64,000 nt of DNA from positions 1 to 64,000 of the forward strand of contig CAYMUY010000004.1 of NCBI GenBank assembly GCA_964393825.1, in the 5' to 3' direction. Origin of the DNA: PFJX01 sp964393825 (GTDB lineage Bacteria; Pseudomonadota; Gammaproteobacteria; Burkholderiales; Thiobacillaceae). Shown piece by piece: positions 16,780 to 24,004 of this stretch. The translations under genes were made by a program, and so were the position numbers. Under the pieces are notes generated by a model, which was not told where the DNA came from, ran no database searches, and was given only the letters and a program-made list of their open reading frames with translations. The stretch's first letter is position 1, and the number at the start of each line of letters is the position of its first letter.

Positions 16780-17091
16780 ATGGCCAACCAACCCAACGTC
16801 AGTCTTGATGTCGCCATCATGGGACGCGAGTTCCGCGTCGCCTGTCCGGAAGAGGAAAAGGAAAGCCTGCTTCAGGCCGTGACCTACCTAGATCGCAAGA
16901 TGCGCGAGATTCGGGACCAGGGCAAAGTCATCGGCCTGGAGCGGATCGCGATCATGGCCGCGCTCAACATTACTCATGATTACCTCGCGGCAAAGCCGGT
17001 CAATCCGGATGACGGTTTCCACCGCGCGCAAGTCGGCCGCATGATCGATATGCTTGATCAGGCGCTGGCACCGCAAGATAATCTGTTCTGA
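16780..17091 (+). CDS. zapA: Cell division protein ZapA
   Basis: A 103-residue protein that binds and crosslinks FtsZ filaments at midcell. It shows the N-terminal beta-rich head 'VSLDVAIMGREFRVACPEEEKESLLQAVTYLDRKMREIRDQGKVIGLERIAIMAALNI' and a C-terminal helix. The ATG at 16780 directly follows the stop of the ZapB-like gene. The frame is open far upstream across gluQ, but that part is antisense. 6S RNA follows immediately, the conserved order in gamma- and betaproteobacteria. Confidence 0.93.
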   Translation: MANQPNVSLDVAIMGREFRVACPEEEKESLLQAVTYLDRKMREIRDQGKVIGLERIAIMAALNITHDYLAAKPVNPDDGFHRAQVGRMIDMLDQALAPQDNLF

Positions 17092-17118
17092 GTGGATCGG
17101 ATTCATCGGTCTCACCCT

Positions 17119-17303
17119 CAATCTCCCTGCTGCGTTCGCGAAGGTTGCTCATTCTTTGAACCGATAAGCGTAAGCGAAGGCCGCGGCGATCAAGTCCGCT
17201 GTTGTGCGCCTGGCTCGACCAGGCGCCTGAAGCAGATGCGCCGCGACCACTCTTGGACCCCTGGGTTCAGGAAAGCGATCTGGACGGCGCAAGCGGGGAG
17301 ACC
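17119..17303 (+). ncRNA. ssrS: 6S RNA
   Basis: The 222 bases between zapA and the 5-formyl-THF cyclo-ligase gene hold no protein gene and have the size and position of 6S RNA, which mimics an open promoter and sequesters sigma-70 RNA polymerase. The ends pair (TCTCCC at 17122-17127 with GGGAGA at 17296-17301). The 3' part contains 'CTTGGACCCCTGGGTTCAGG', like the 'TTGAACCAAGGGTTCAAGG' segment of E. coli 6S RNA, and a GC-rich internal stem-loop (GCGCCTGG/CCAGGCGC) lies between. Ends are approximate. Confidence 0.78.
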
Positions 17304-17313
17304 TCCTCTCTAG

Positions 17314-17955
17314 ATGTCCTCTTCCTCCGACCTGTCCGAAAAAACTGACCTCCGTCGCGAGCTGCGAGCCCGTCGCAAGATGGTCGACGCAGCCACACGG
17401 CGCGCCGCCGGGCAAGCCCTCATCCGTCTGGCTTTGCGCCACCGCCTACTGGCTACGGGGCGCCGTATCGGCCTCTACATCCCGAACCGGAGTGAAATCG
17501 ATGTTCTGCCGCTGCTGGACCGGGCCAGGGCTATGGGCCTCGTCTGCCATCTGCCCATCGTCCCCAGGCTGGGGCACAAGCGAATGTGGTTTTCCGAATT
17601 GGGAGAACATTCAGCCTGGGTCAACAATCGCTACGGCATTCCTGAATACCTGCATCCGCTGGCGAGGCGTGTGCGGACACAGCAACTCGATCTGCTATTG
17701 ATGCCGTTACTGGGGTTCGATGCACGCGGGTTCCGCCTGGGCATGGGCGGGGGTTACTACGATGCCAGCCTGAGCCATCTCAAGTCACGTCGCCATTGGA
17801 AGCGGCCACGAGTCGTGGGCGTGGCCTACGCAGTCCAGGAGGTGGAGCGTTTGCCGATCGACACATGGGACATTCCACTTGACGCCATCCTGACTGAACG
17901 GGAATTCCGCGTGTTTCACCCACACCGGCCCATCGCACTTCCTGCTGATCAGTAG
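17314..17955 (+). CDS. 5-formyltetrahydrofolate cyclo-ligase
   Basis: A 213-residue enzyme (YgfA/MTHFS) that converts 5-formyl-THF to 5,10-methenyl-THF with ATP. Landmarks are 'RRELRARRKMVDA', 'IGLYIPNRSEIDVLPLL', 'LLLMPLLGFDARGFRLGMGGGYYD' (the ATP and folate site) and 'VGVAYAVQEVERLPIDTWDIPLDAILTE'. It is the usual partner downstream of 6S RNA and is probably expressed by processing or read-through of that transcript. Its last bases overlap the end of the convergent DP-repeat gene by seven bases. Confidence 0.95.
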   Translation: MSSSSDLSEKTDLRRELRARRKMVDAATRRAAGQALIRLALRHRLLATGRRIGLYIPNRSEIDVLPLLDRARAMGLVCHLPIVPRLGHKRMWFSELGEHSAWVNNRYGIPEYLHPLARRVRTQQLDLLLMPLLGFDARGFRLGMGGGYYDASLSHLKSRRHWKRPRVVGVAYAVQEVERLPIDTWDIPLDAILTEREFRVFHPHRPIALPADQ

Positions 17956-18656
17956 CGATAGGTATTCCGGTGACTCAACCAGGGATTGGCAGGAAGATCA
18001 CCAGCGGGCAGCAGCCGCCAGGTCTCGACAGCCACCGCCGCCTCGGGATCTGAACGACGCCGGCCATCCTGCTCATTCAGGTTCATATCTCGCGCCACCG
18101 TGCCGACAACGGATTGATTGCGGGGATAGGTCGCCCAGCGTAGAAATTTGTTCGGATCGAACATGTGCTGAAACACGGCTTGATAGAGCACAGGATCCAT
18201 TCCGGCGGCCACCCAGCGCATGAATACCTCGGGGTCGATGAACTCTGCCCAGTTACGCGCGGTGGCCGGGTCCAGAAAGCGGTTGAATGTCTTTGGATAG
18301 CTGCCCGGATCCATGGCAACGGTTGCCAGCGCGGTCATGAAGCGTGGTTCGGTCACGGCATCCAGCCATTCGGCAAATAGCTTGGGTTGTTTCAGGACGA
18401 GACCGTTGCGGGTCGGGTCGAGCATCCGTGCCAGCCATTCCTCGGGGGAGGCGGGAATGCGTTCCTCACGTACCGAGCCGGACCGGGCTGGCATATCCAG
18501 CCGTTCTACGATGCTGCCGTCTTGTAGCTTGAAGCTGCTGATCGTCGGTCTGGCCAACCGTGGTTTGTGCGCGACATCCTCCCCGGCATCCGCCCGCGCA
18601 AGGCAGGCCAGCCCAGGAACGAAGAATAACCAGGCGAAGCGCAGCACCAATGCCAT
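17949..18656 (-). CDS. Secreted protein with DP-x-x-Y/F repeats, paralogue of the neighbouring gene
   Basis: A 235-residue protein of unknown function. Residues 1-22 look like a signal peptide ending ARA. After a linker, residues about 78-178 hold six to seven repeats of 12-13 residues, each starting with a hydrophobic residue, Asp (or Glu) and Pro, then an aromatic at position 5-6 and often Trp at position 8-9: for example 'IDPEVFMRWVAAG', 'MDPVLYQAVFQHM', 'FDPNKFLRWATYP'. The segment 'EFIDPEVFMRWVAAGMDP' aligns position by position with 'AFIDPNMYMKWLAASMDP' of the next gene, so the two are related. It has fewer Met and Asn than its neighbour, plus a C-terminal tail of about 55 residues without repeats. 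Start ATG 18656 chosen for the signal peptide; the frame upstream runs into a terminator. I recognise no named family. Confidence 0.72.
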   Translation of the reverse strand: MALVLRFAWLFFVPGLACLARADAGEDVAHKPRLARPTISSFKLQDGSIVERLDMPARSGSVREERIPASPEEWLARMLDPTRNGLVLKQPKLFAEWLDAVTEPRFMTALATVAMDPGSYPKTFNRFLDPATARNWAEFIDPEVFMRWVAAGMDPVLYQAVFQHMFDPNKFLRWATYPRNQSVVGTVARDMNLNEQDGRRRSDPEAAVAVETWRLLPAGDLPANPWLSHRNTYRY

Positions 18657-18726
18657 TAGAAAACCATTTCCATTCAGGTATTTAGTAATACATGAAAATT
18701 CTAACATGCTCCTATTCCAGAAATGG

Positions 18727-18758
18727 AAAAAGGGGTGGAACCTGAGTTCCACCCCTTT
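18727..18758 (-). terminator. Strong rho-independent terminator after the Met-rich repeat gene
   Basis: A perfect 12-bp stem (AAAGGGGTGGAA 18729-18740 with TTCCACCCCTTT 18747-18758, 6-base loop) is followed on the minus strand by TTTTT. It begins 20 bases after the stop of the 18778-19422 gene, so transcription of the two repeat genes is largely separated. Confidence 0.9.
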
Positions 18759-18777
18759 CAACTACCGCGGAGCCAAA

Positions 18778-19422
18778 TTACTTGGCGGCGGGAACGGCCG
18801 GGAAGAAGCCTGCGAACGGGTTCGCGATGTTGCCGTAGGTGGCGGGATTCATGAAGCCGCCCCAGGTGCCGTAGGTCTTGGGATCAGCAGCGGCGCCAGC
18901 CCACTGGGTGTACAGATTCGGGTTCAGGGGAGCCATCATCAGGTTCATGTTGGCCGGAGCGATGGGAGCCATGGCCCAGTTCATGTACATGTTGGGGTTC
19001 AGGGGAGCCATCGCCATTTGCAGGACGCGGGGGTCAAGAGGAGCAGCCAGCCACTTCATGTACATGTTCGGGTTCATGAGGGGAGCCATGGCGGCGGTGT
19101 AGAAGTTGGGGTCCATGGAAGCGGCCAGCCACTTCATGTACATGTTGGGGTCGATGAAGGCAGCGTAGGACTTCAGGATGTCGGGGGACATGCCGGCCTG
19201 GGCCATCTTGGTGAAGGTGGCGGGGTCCATGCCCTTCTGCATCAGAGCGATGGCAGTGGCGGGGTCCATCATGTTGGTCATGGCGGCGACGGCAGCCTTG
19301 GGATCCTTGGCAACGTCAGCAACCTTGGCGGGGTCCAGCAGCTTGGCCGCGGTTTCTTCCGGGGTCTCGGCGAAAGCGGAGGTGGCAAGCAGGGCCAGGA
19401 CCAGAACAGAAATCTTCTTCAT
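18778..19422 (-). CDS. Secreted Met-rich protein made of 12-13-residue DP/NP repeats
   Basis: A 214-residue protein of unknown function. Residues 1-18 are a clear signal peptide (MKKISVLVLALLATSAFA). Residues 52-202 are twelve tandem units of 12 or 13 residues with the pattern [M/L/I]-[D/N/S]-P-x-x-[Y/F]-x-x-[W/M]-x-A-x-x, for example 'MDPATFTKMAQAG', 'IDPNMYMKWLAAS', 'MNPNMYMKWLAAP', 'LNPNLYTQWAGAA'. There are about 24 methionines (11%) and no cysteine. Asp/Asn-Pro would cap short helices, suggesting a helical solenoid or fibrous coat in the periplasm or outside the cell. AGGAG sits eight bases before the ATG, a strong terminator follows, and an inverted repeat lies in the leader, all signs of a well expressed single-gene unit. 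The downstream neighbour is a diverged paralogue. Met-rich metal-binding or an inclusion-coat role are only guesses. Confidence 0.8.
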   Translation of the reverse strand: MKKISVLVLALLATSAFAETPEETAAKLLDPAKVADVAKDPKAAVAAMTNMMDPATAIALMQKGMDPATFTKMAQAGMSPDILKSYAAFIDPNMYMKWLAASMDPNFYTAAMAPLMNPNMYMKWLAAPLDPRVLQMAMAPLNPNMYMNWAMAPIAPANMNLMMAPLNPNLYTQWAGAAADPKTYGTWGGFMNPATYGNIANPFAGFFPAVPAAK

Positions 19423-19755
19423 GGGAGTACTCCTAAAACGTTGATAAGAAAGGTAGATCGGCGAATCAAATTCGAGTGGGTAGTATATTTTCGAACATTA
19501 GAATATTCGACTACTCACTCGATCACCCTAGACCCGTCTTCCAACCATGTTGCGAACTCGCAACACGACTTATCGACAACTAACGGTTCAGGGCGACTGC
19601 CAGGGCCGGCACGTAAAGCGTACAGGCGAGGCAAAGTCTAGCCGAGCCCCAATTTCAAAGAGATGCATTACTCAGGGATTGCAAAACACATGCTGTCGGA
19701 AGTGGTGGTGGTACCACAATTGGTGCCGGCAAAATCATTGCGCGCGCGCAACGAG
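19423..19755. other. Intergenic region between the DP-repeat gene and corC
   Basis: About 330 bases without a supportable gene; a 70-codon plus-strand frame at 19547-19759 has no ribosome binding site or recognisable product. The right 19473-19521 part holds an inverted repeat with a TATACT -10-like element (minus strand, 19482-19487). The remainder should contain upstream control sequence for the repeat gene and the end of the corC transcript, but no clear terminator is visible. Confidence 0.5.
19473..19521 (-). promoter_or_regulatory. Inverted repeat around the probable promoter of the DP-repeat gene
   Basis: CGAGTGGGTAGT (19473-19484) pairs with ACTACTCACTCG (19510-19521) at 11 of 12 positions, enclosing an AT-rich 25-base centre. 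On the minus strand TATACT (19487-19482) overlaps one arm and could be a -10 box about 60 bases before the ATG; the -35 is weak, which fits an activated promoter. It may be an operator or a 5'-UTR stem. Confidence 0.45.
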
Positions 19756-20601
19756 TTAGTCTGGGTCGCCGTGTCGTGGCAATTTTTCGACGCGCAAACT
19801 GTGTAGCCGGCGGCTATCCGCGCGCAGCACCTGGAAGCGCAATTCATTGATCTCGACCGCCTCGCCGCGCTTGGGTAGGCGGCCAAACGCGTGGGTGACC
19901 ATGCCGCCTATCGTGTCGAATTCATCATCGGCGAAGCTCGTGCCCATCGCCAGGTTGAAATCGCCAATCTCGGTGTGCGCCTTGACGCGAAAAGCACTGC
20001 TGTCCAGCTTGAGGATGTTGTCTTCATCCTCATCGTAGTCATACTCGTCTTCAATATCGCCCACGATCTGTTCAAGAACGTCTTCGATGGTGACCAGGCC
20101 TGCGACGCCGCCATATTCATCCACCACAATGGCGATATGGTTGCGCGAGGCACGAAACTCCCGCAGCAAGACATTTAACCGCTTCGATTCCGGGATGAAG
20201 ACCGCAGGCCGAAGCTGCTCGCGCAGGTTGACCTCTTCATCGGTGCACAGCTTCAGTAAATCCTTCGCGAGCAGGATGCCGACAACGTTGTCGCGTTCTC
20301 CATCGACTGCGGGAAAGCGCGAGTGCGCGGTCTCGATGACGTAGGGGAGGATCTTGTCCGTCGGCTCGTTGATATCGACCACATCGAGTTGCGAGCGCGG
20401 GATCATGATTTCCCGGACCTGCATCTCGGAGACCTGCATGACACCCTCGATCATCGAGAGCGCATCGGCATCCAGCAGGTTTTTCTCATAGGCCGCGTGC
20501 AGGAGCTCGAGCAACTCCTCGCGGTTGTCTGGTTCTCTGGAGAGCCAGGAGGTAAGACGTTCGATCAGGCCGGGGCGGTGATTGTTGCTACTGTCATCCA
20601 T
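19756..20601 (-). CDS. corC: CorC/HlyC family CBS-domain protein
   Basis: A 281-residue cytoplasmic protein with two CBS domains (about 65-185) and a C-terminal CorC_HlyC (transporter-associated) domain (about 195-275). Landmarks: 'MIEGVMQVSEMQVREIMIPRSQLDVVDI', 'HSRFPAVDGERDNVVGILLAKDLL', 'NHIAIVVDEYGGVAGLVTIEDVLEQIVGDIEDEYD', 'GGMVTHAFGRLPKRGEAVEI'. Homologues are linked to magnesium or cobalt efflux. It lacks the membrane DUF21 domain. The start overlaps the ybeY stop by eight bases; last gene of miaB-phoH-ybeY-corC. Confidence 0.93.
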   Translation of the reverse strand: MDDSSNNHRPGLIERLTSWLSREPDNREELLELLHAAYEKNLLDADALSMIEGVMQVSEMQVREIMIPRSQLDVVDINEPTDKILPYVIETAHSRFPAVDGERDNVVGILLAKDLLKLCTDEEVNLREQLRPAVFIPESKRLNVLLREFRASRNHIAIVVDEYGGVAGLVTIEDVLEQIVGDIEDEYDYDEDEDNILKLDSSAFRVKAHTEIGDFNLAMGTSFADDEFDTIGGMVTHAFGRLPKRGEAVEINELRFQVLRADSRRLHSLRVEKLPRHGDPD

Positions 20602-21049
20602 CTTGGTAAGGGTCGGGATATCCCAGTCGCATCATGATAAAGCTTTCCACGGCTTCCATTGCTACAGCCTCTTCTTCGAGCTCATGGTCGTAGCCCTGGA
20701 GGTGAAGCATGCCGTGTATCGTCAAGTGGGCATAGTGTGCTTCCAGTGTCTTGCCCTGCTCAAGGGCTTCACGCTCGACCACGGGCACGCAAAGCACGAC
20801 ATCACCATTCAAGGCCCCACCGTCCGGCTCCTCGCCGTAGGCGAAGGTCAACACATTGGTGGCCTTCGCCTTGCCGCGGTAGCCGTGATTGAGTTGCTTG
20901 CCCTCGGCTTCGTCCACCAGGCGCAAGGTCGCTACCACATCATGGACGAGGGCCGCCTTGGCCCAGCGGCGGAACGTGGCGCGAGTGGGGATGCCACTGG
21001 CCGCGCAGACGAACTGGATGGTCAAGTCCAGGCTGGCCTTATCGCTCAT
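20594..21049 (-). CDS. ybeY: Endoribonuclease YbeY
   Basis: A 151-residue metal-dependent RNase needed for 16S rRNA 3'-end maturation and ribosome quality control. The zinc-binding signature 'HLTIHGMLHLQGYDHE' is intact (His-x3-His-x5-His), and 'RGKAKATNVLTFAYGE' and 'NGDVVLC' match the family. Normal length. Its start overlaps the phoH stop by four bases. Confidence 0.96.
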   Translation of the reverse strand: MSDKASLDLTIQFVCAASGIPTRATFRRWAKAALVHDVVATLRLVDEAEGKQLNHGYRGKAKATNVLTFAYGEEPDGGALNGDVVLCVPVVEREALEQGKTLEAHYAHLTIHGMLHLQGYDHELEEEAVAMEAVESFIMMRLGYPDPYQDG

Positions 21050-21993
21050 GTCTGGATCCTGCCATAGGCATCGTATGCCTCGATGATCCGCGCGACCAGC
21101 GGATGCCGGACGACATCCTCGCTGAGAAACTCGCTGAAGGCGATGCCTCGGACCTCGCGCAGCACGTCACGCGCCTCGATCAATCCACAGCGCTGGCCCC
21201 GGGCCAGATCGATCTGGGTGACATCGCCGGTCACGACGGCACGTGAACCAAAGCCGATGCGGGTCAGGAACATCTTCATCTGTTCCGGCGTGGTGTTCTG
21301 TGCTTCGTCGAGAATGATGAAAGCATGGTTGAGGGTGCGCCCACGCATGAAGGCCAGCGGCGCCACCTCGATCACGCCCTTCTCGAAGTGCCGCGTGGTT
21401 TTATCGAAACCCATCAGGTCATAAAGGGCGTCGTATAGCGGACGTAGATAGGGATCGACCTTTTGCACCAGATCGCCGGGAAGGAAGCCCAGACGTTCAC
21501 CCGCCTCCACCGCCGGCCGGACCAGGATGATGCGTTTGACCAGATCACGCTCTAGCGCATCCACCGCGCCAGCGACGGCGAGGTAGGTTTTGCCGGTACC
21601 TGCCGGGCCGATGCCGAAGGTGATGTCGTACTCCCGCATCTGCCGGATGTATATGTTCTGGCGCGGTGTACGGCCATGCAAGCCCACGCGTCGTGTCATC
21701 AGCACGGGCATGTCGCCCTCGCCGGAGGCGACCATGTGGGGCTTGTGCACCACCTCGACCAGTGCCAACTGGATGTCATCGATATCGAGCGGCTTGCGGG
21801 CACGCTGATAGAAATCCTTGAGCAGCCTGATCGTATGGTCTTGTTTGTCGCTCTCTCCCGTCACCTGGAACACTTCTCCCCGGCGGTTAATCGTGACATT
21901 CAGCGCAGTTTCGATTTGCCTCAGATTCTCGTCGAGCACGCCACAGAGATTGGCCAGCCTGGCATTGTCGACCGGAGTAAAGGTAACCTGCAT
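21046..21993 (-). CDS. phoH: PhoH-like ATPase
   Basis: A 315-residue PhoH/YbeZ protein. An N-terminal KH-like region (about 1-100) is followed by the P-loop ATPase with Walker A 'GIGPAGTGKTYLAVAGAV', 'LGFLPGDLVQKVDPYLRPLYDAL', and Walker B 'HAFIILDEAQNTTPEQMKMFLTRIG', then 'VVTGDVTQIDLARG'. It interacts with YbeY in ribosome maturation in relatives and may be an RNA helicase. ATG 21993 overlaps the last bases of miaB. Confidence 0.95.
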   Translation of the reverse strand: MQVTFTPVDNARLANLCGVLDENLRQIETALNVTINRRGEVFQVTGESDKQDHTIRLLKDFYQRARKPLDIDDIQLALVEVVHKPHMVASGEGDMPVLMTRRVGLHGRTPRQNIYIRQMREYDITFGIGPAGTGKTYLAVAGAVDALERDLVKRIILVRPAVEAGERLGFLPGDLVQKVDPYLRPLYDALYDLMGFDKTTRHFEKGVIEVAPLAFMRGRTLNHAFIILDEAQNTTPEQMKMFLTRIGFGSRAVVTGDVTQIDLARGQRCGLIEARDVLREVRGIAFSEFLSEDVVRHPLVARIIEAYDAYGRIQT

Positions 21994-23336
21994 CAGGGTT
22001 GAACCACCACTTCGCCGCGAAGACTGTGCGGTAGTGCCCTGGTGATGGCTACGTCGACGAAATGCCCGATGAGGCGCGAGGGTGCCGGGAAATTCACGAT
22101 ACGGTTGTTCTCGGTGCGTCCCATCAGTTCATTGACGTCTTTCTTCGAGGGCCCTTCCACCAGGACGCGTTGCACGCTGCCAACCATGCTCTCGCTGATG
22201 GCGGCAGCCTGGGCATTGATCCGCTCCTGCAGTCGATAGAGGCGCAGCATCTTCGCGTCATGAGGTGTGTCGTCAGGCAGACTGGCGGCGGGCGTACCCG
22301 GACGTGGGCTGTAGACGAAACTGAAGGAAGCGTCGAAGCCGACTTCTTCGATCAGTTTCATGGTGGCCTCGAAGTCTGCCTCGGTCTCGCCGGGAAAGCC
22401 GATGATGAAGTCCGATGAAAGGCTGATGTCCGGACGTATCTCACGAATCTTGCGGACGATGCTCTTGTATTCCAGCACTGTATAACCGCGCTTCATTGCC
22501 GAGAGTATGCGATCCGAACCGGATTGCACCGGCAGATGCAGGTACGAGGCCAGTTTCGGCAGCCTTGCGTAGGCTTCGATCAGCCGTGGTGTGAATTCAC
22601 GGGGATGGGAAGTGGTGTAACGGATGCGCTCTATCCCGGGCACATCGGAAACCAGTTCAAGCAGCAAAGCGAAATCGGCGAGTTCAGCAGACGAATCTCC
22701 TTCACCCATGTCCCCGCGATAGGCATTCACGTTCTGGCCTAGCAGCGTGACTTCCTTCACCCCCTCGCTGGCCAGATGCGCCACTTCGGACAGGACATCC
22801 GCCAGCGGTCGTGAAACTTCCTCGCCGCGGGTATAGGGGACGACACAAAAAGTACAGTACTTGCTGCAACCTTCCATGATCGACACAAACGCGGTGGCCC
22901 CCTCGACCCGGGAGGGCGGGAGGTGGTCGAATTTCTCGATTTCCGGAAATGAGATGTCGACCTGCGGCCTGCCGCTGCGTTTGCGCTGCTCCATCATGGC
23001 GGGCAGGCGATGCAACGTCTGGGGACCAAAAACAAGGTCGACGTAGGGTGCCCGCTGCACGATGGCGGCCCCTTCCTGGGAGGCCACGCACCCACCGACA
23101 CCGATGATCAGGTCCGGATTGGTTTGCTTGAGGTGTTTCACCATGCCCAGGTCGGTAAAAACCTTTTCCTGCGCCTTCTCGCGTACTGAACAGGTGTTGA
23201 ACAGGATGACGTCCGCTTCTTCCGGCTTGTCGGTCAGGATGTATCCGTCGTCCTCGGCGAGTACATCGGCCATCTTGTCCGAGTCGTACTCGTTCATCTG
23301 GCAACCGAAAGTGCGGATGTAGACCTTGCGTGGCAT
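21993..23336 (-). CDS. miaB: tRNA-2-methylthio-N6-dimethylallyladenosine synthase
   Basis: A 447-residue radical-SAM enzyme that adds a methylthio group to i6A37 of tRNAs. The N-terminal UPF0004 domain carries three cluster cysteines ('TFGCQMNEYDS', 'FNTCSVREKAQEK', 'GVGGCVASQEG'); the radical-SAM motif is 'EGCSKYCTFCVVPYTRGEE'; and a C-terminal TRAM domain spans about residues 375-445. Full length. It leads the miaB-phoH-ybeY-corC operon, just downstream of tRNA-Met on the same strand. Confidence 0.97.
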   Translation of the reverse strand: MPRKVYIRTFGCQMNEYDSDKMADVLAEDDGYILTDKPEEADVILFNTCSVREKAQEKVFTDLGMVKHLKQTNPDLIIGVGGCVASQEGAAIVQRAPYVDLVFGPQTLHRLPAMMEQRKRSGRPQVDISFPEIEKFDHLPPSRVEGATAFVSIMEGCSKYCTFCVVPYTRGEEVSRPLADVLSEVAHLASEGVKEVTLLGQNVNAYRGDMGEGDSSAELADFALLLELVSDVPGIERIRYTTSHPREFTPRLIEAYARLPKLASYLHLPVQSGSDRILSAMKRGYTVLEYKSIVRKIREIRPDISLSSDFIIGFPGETEADFEATMKLIEEVGFDASFSFVYSPRPGTPAASLPDDTPHDAKMLRLYRLQERINAQAAAISESMVGSVQRVLVEGPSKKDVNELMGRTENNRIVNFPAPSRLIGHFVDVAITRALPHSLRGEVVVQP

Positions 23337-23387
23337 GCCTGGGTGAGCGGCCAGTTGCTTGCGAACCGGCGGGAGAGGAATGGGGGT

Positions 23388-23464
23388 TGGTGGTGATGGG
23401 CGGAATCGAACCGCCGACCTGTGGGTTATGAATCCACCGCTCTAACCGTCTGAGCTACATCACC
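23388..23464 (-). tRNA. tRNA-Met (CAT), elongator type
   Basis: A 77-base cloverleaf on the minus strand. The acceptor stem GGTGATG/CATCACC has a G1-C72 pair, which marks an elongator rather than an initiator tRNA. The D-arm is GCTCAGACGGTTAGAGC, the anticodon loop TTCATAA gives CAU, the T-arm is GGCGG-TTCGATT-CCGCC, and CCA is encoded. The anticodon stem shows an A-C mismatch at its inner pair (31-39). A CAU anticodon could also be a lysidine-modified isoleucine tRNA, but the overall sequence favours methionine. Confidence 0.93.
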
Positions 23465-23566
23465 GGGGTACAAAATGAGGCGCGGATTATCCCGGCCGGT
23501 CTTAGCTATGTCAATGATTAATCGAGAAAAACCGGCTTATGCGGTGGCCCGCGTCGGCCAGTCATC

Positions 23567-23992
23567 TCAATGTCCGACCTTGCGCAGTTTGGCAATTGCC
23601 GCCAGTTGCGCCACCGCCTCGGCGAGTTCCGCTTGAGCTTGTGCATAATCCATCGCGGAAGTCCGGTTGCGCATGACTTCCTCGGCCTTGGCCTTGGCTT
23701 CAAGAGCGCGAGCTTCGTCCAGATCGTGGCCGCGAATCGCGGTATCGGAAAGGATGGTGACCACGCCCGGTTGCACTTCGAGTATGCCGCCGGATACGTA
23801 GATCAGGTCTTCCTCGTCCTTGTCCGGTGACTTGATGCGCACCGAACCGGCCTTGATGCGAGTCAGCAAGGGCGTGTGGCGCGGGTAGATGCCGACCTCG
23901 CCCATTTCCGCGGGGATCACGACGAACTCGGCGAGTCCGCTGTAGATCGACGCTTCCGCGCTGACGATATCGACGTGTAGGGTCATGGCCAT
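23567..23992 (-). CDS. atpC: ATP synthase epsilon subunit
   Basis: A 141-residue F1 central-stalk subunit that couples rotation and inhibits ATP hydrolysis. The N-terminal beta-sandwich ('HVDIVSAEASIYSGLAEFVVIPAEMGEVGIYPRHTPLLTRIKAGSVRI') and the C-terminal helix pair ('EARALEAKAKAEEVMRNRTSAMDYAQAQAELAEAVAQLAAIAKLRK') are both present. The start is ATG 23992 (MAMTLHVD) or 23986. It is the last gene of the atp operon, 12 bases after atpD. I see no clear terminator after it. Confidence 0.96.
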   Translation of the reverse strand: MAMTLHVDIVSAEASIYSGLAEFVVIPAEMGEVGIYPRHTPLLTRIKAGSVRIKSPDKDEEDLIYVSGGILEVQPGVVTILSDTAIRGHDLDEARALEAKAKAEEVMRNRTSAMDYAQAQAELAEAVAQLAAIAKLRKVGH

Positions 23993-24004
23993 GATGGCGC
24001 GTCC

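Noticed and set aside
17092..17313. Plus-strand frame of 73 codons between zapA and the cyclo-ligase
   Set aside because: The sequence fits 6S RNA and the peptide has no ribosome binding site.
19547..19759. Plus-strand frame of 70 codons in the intergenic region before corC
   Set aside because: No ribosome binding site, no recognisable product, and it runs into the end of corC on the other strand.
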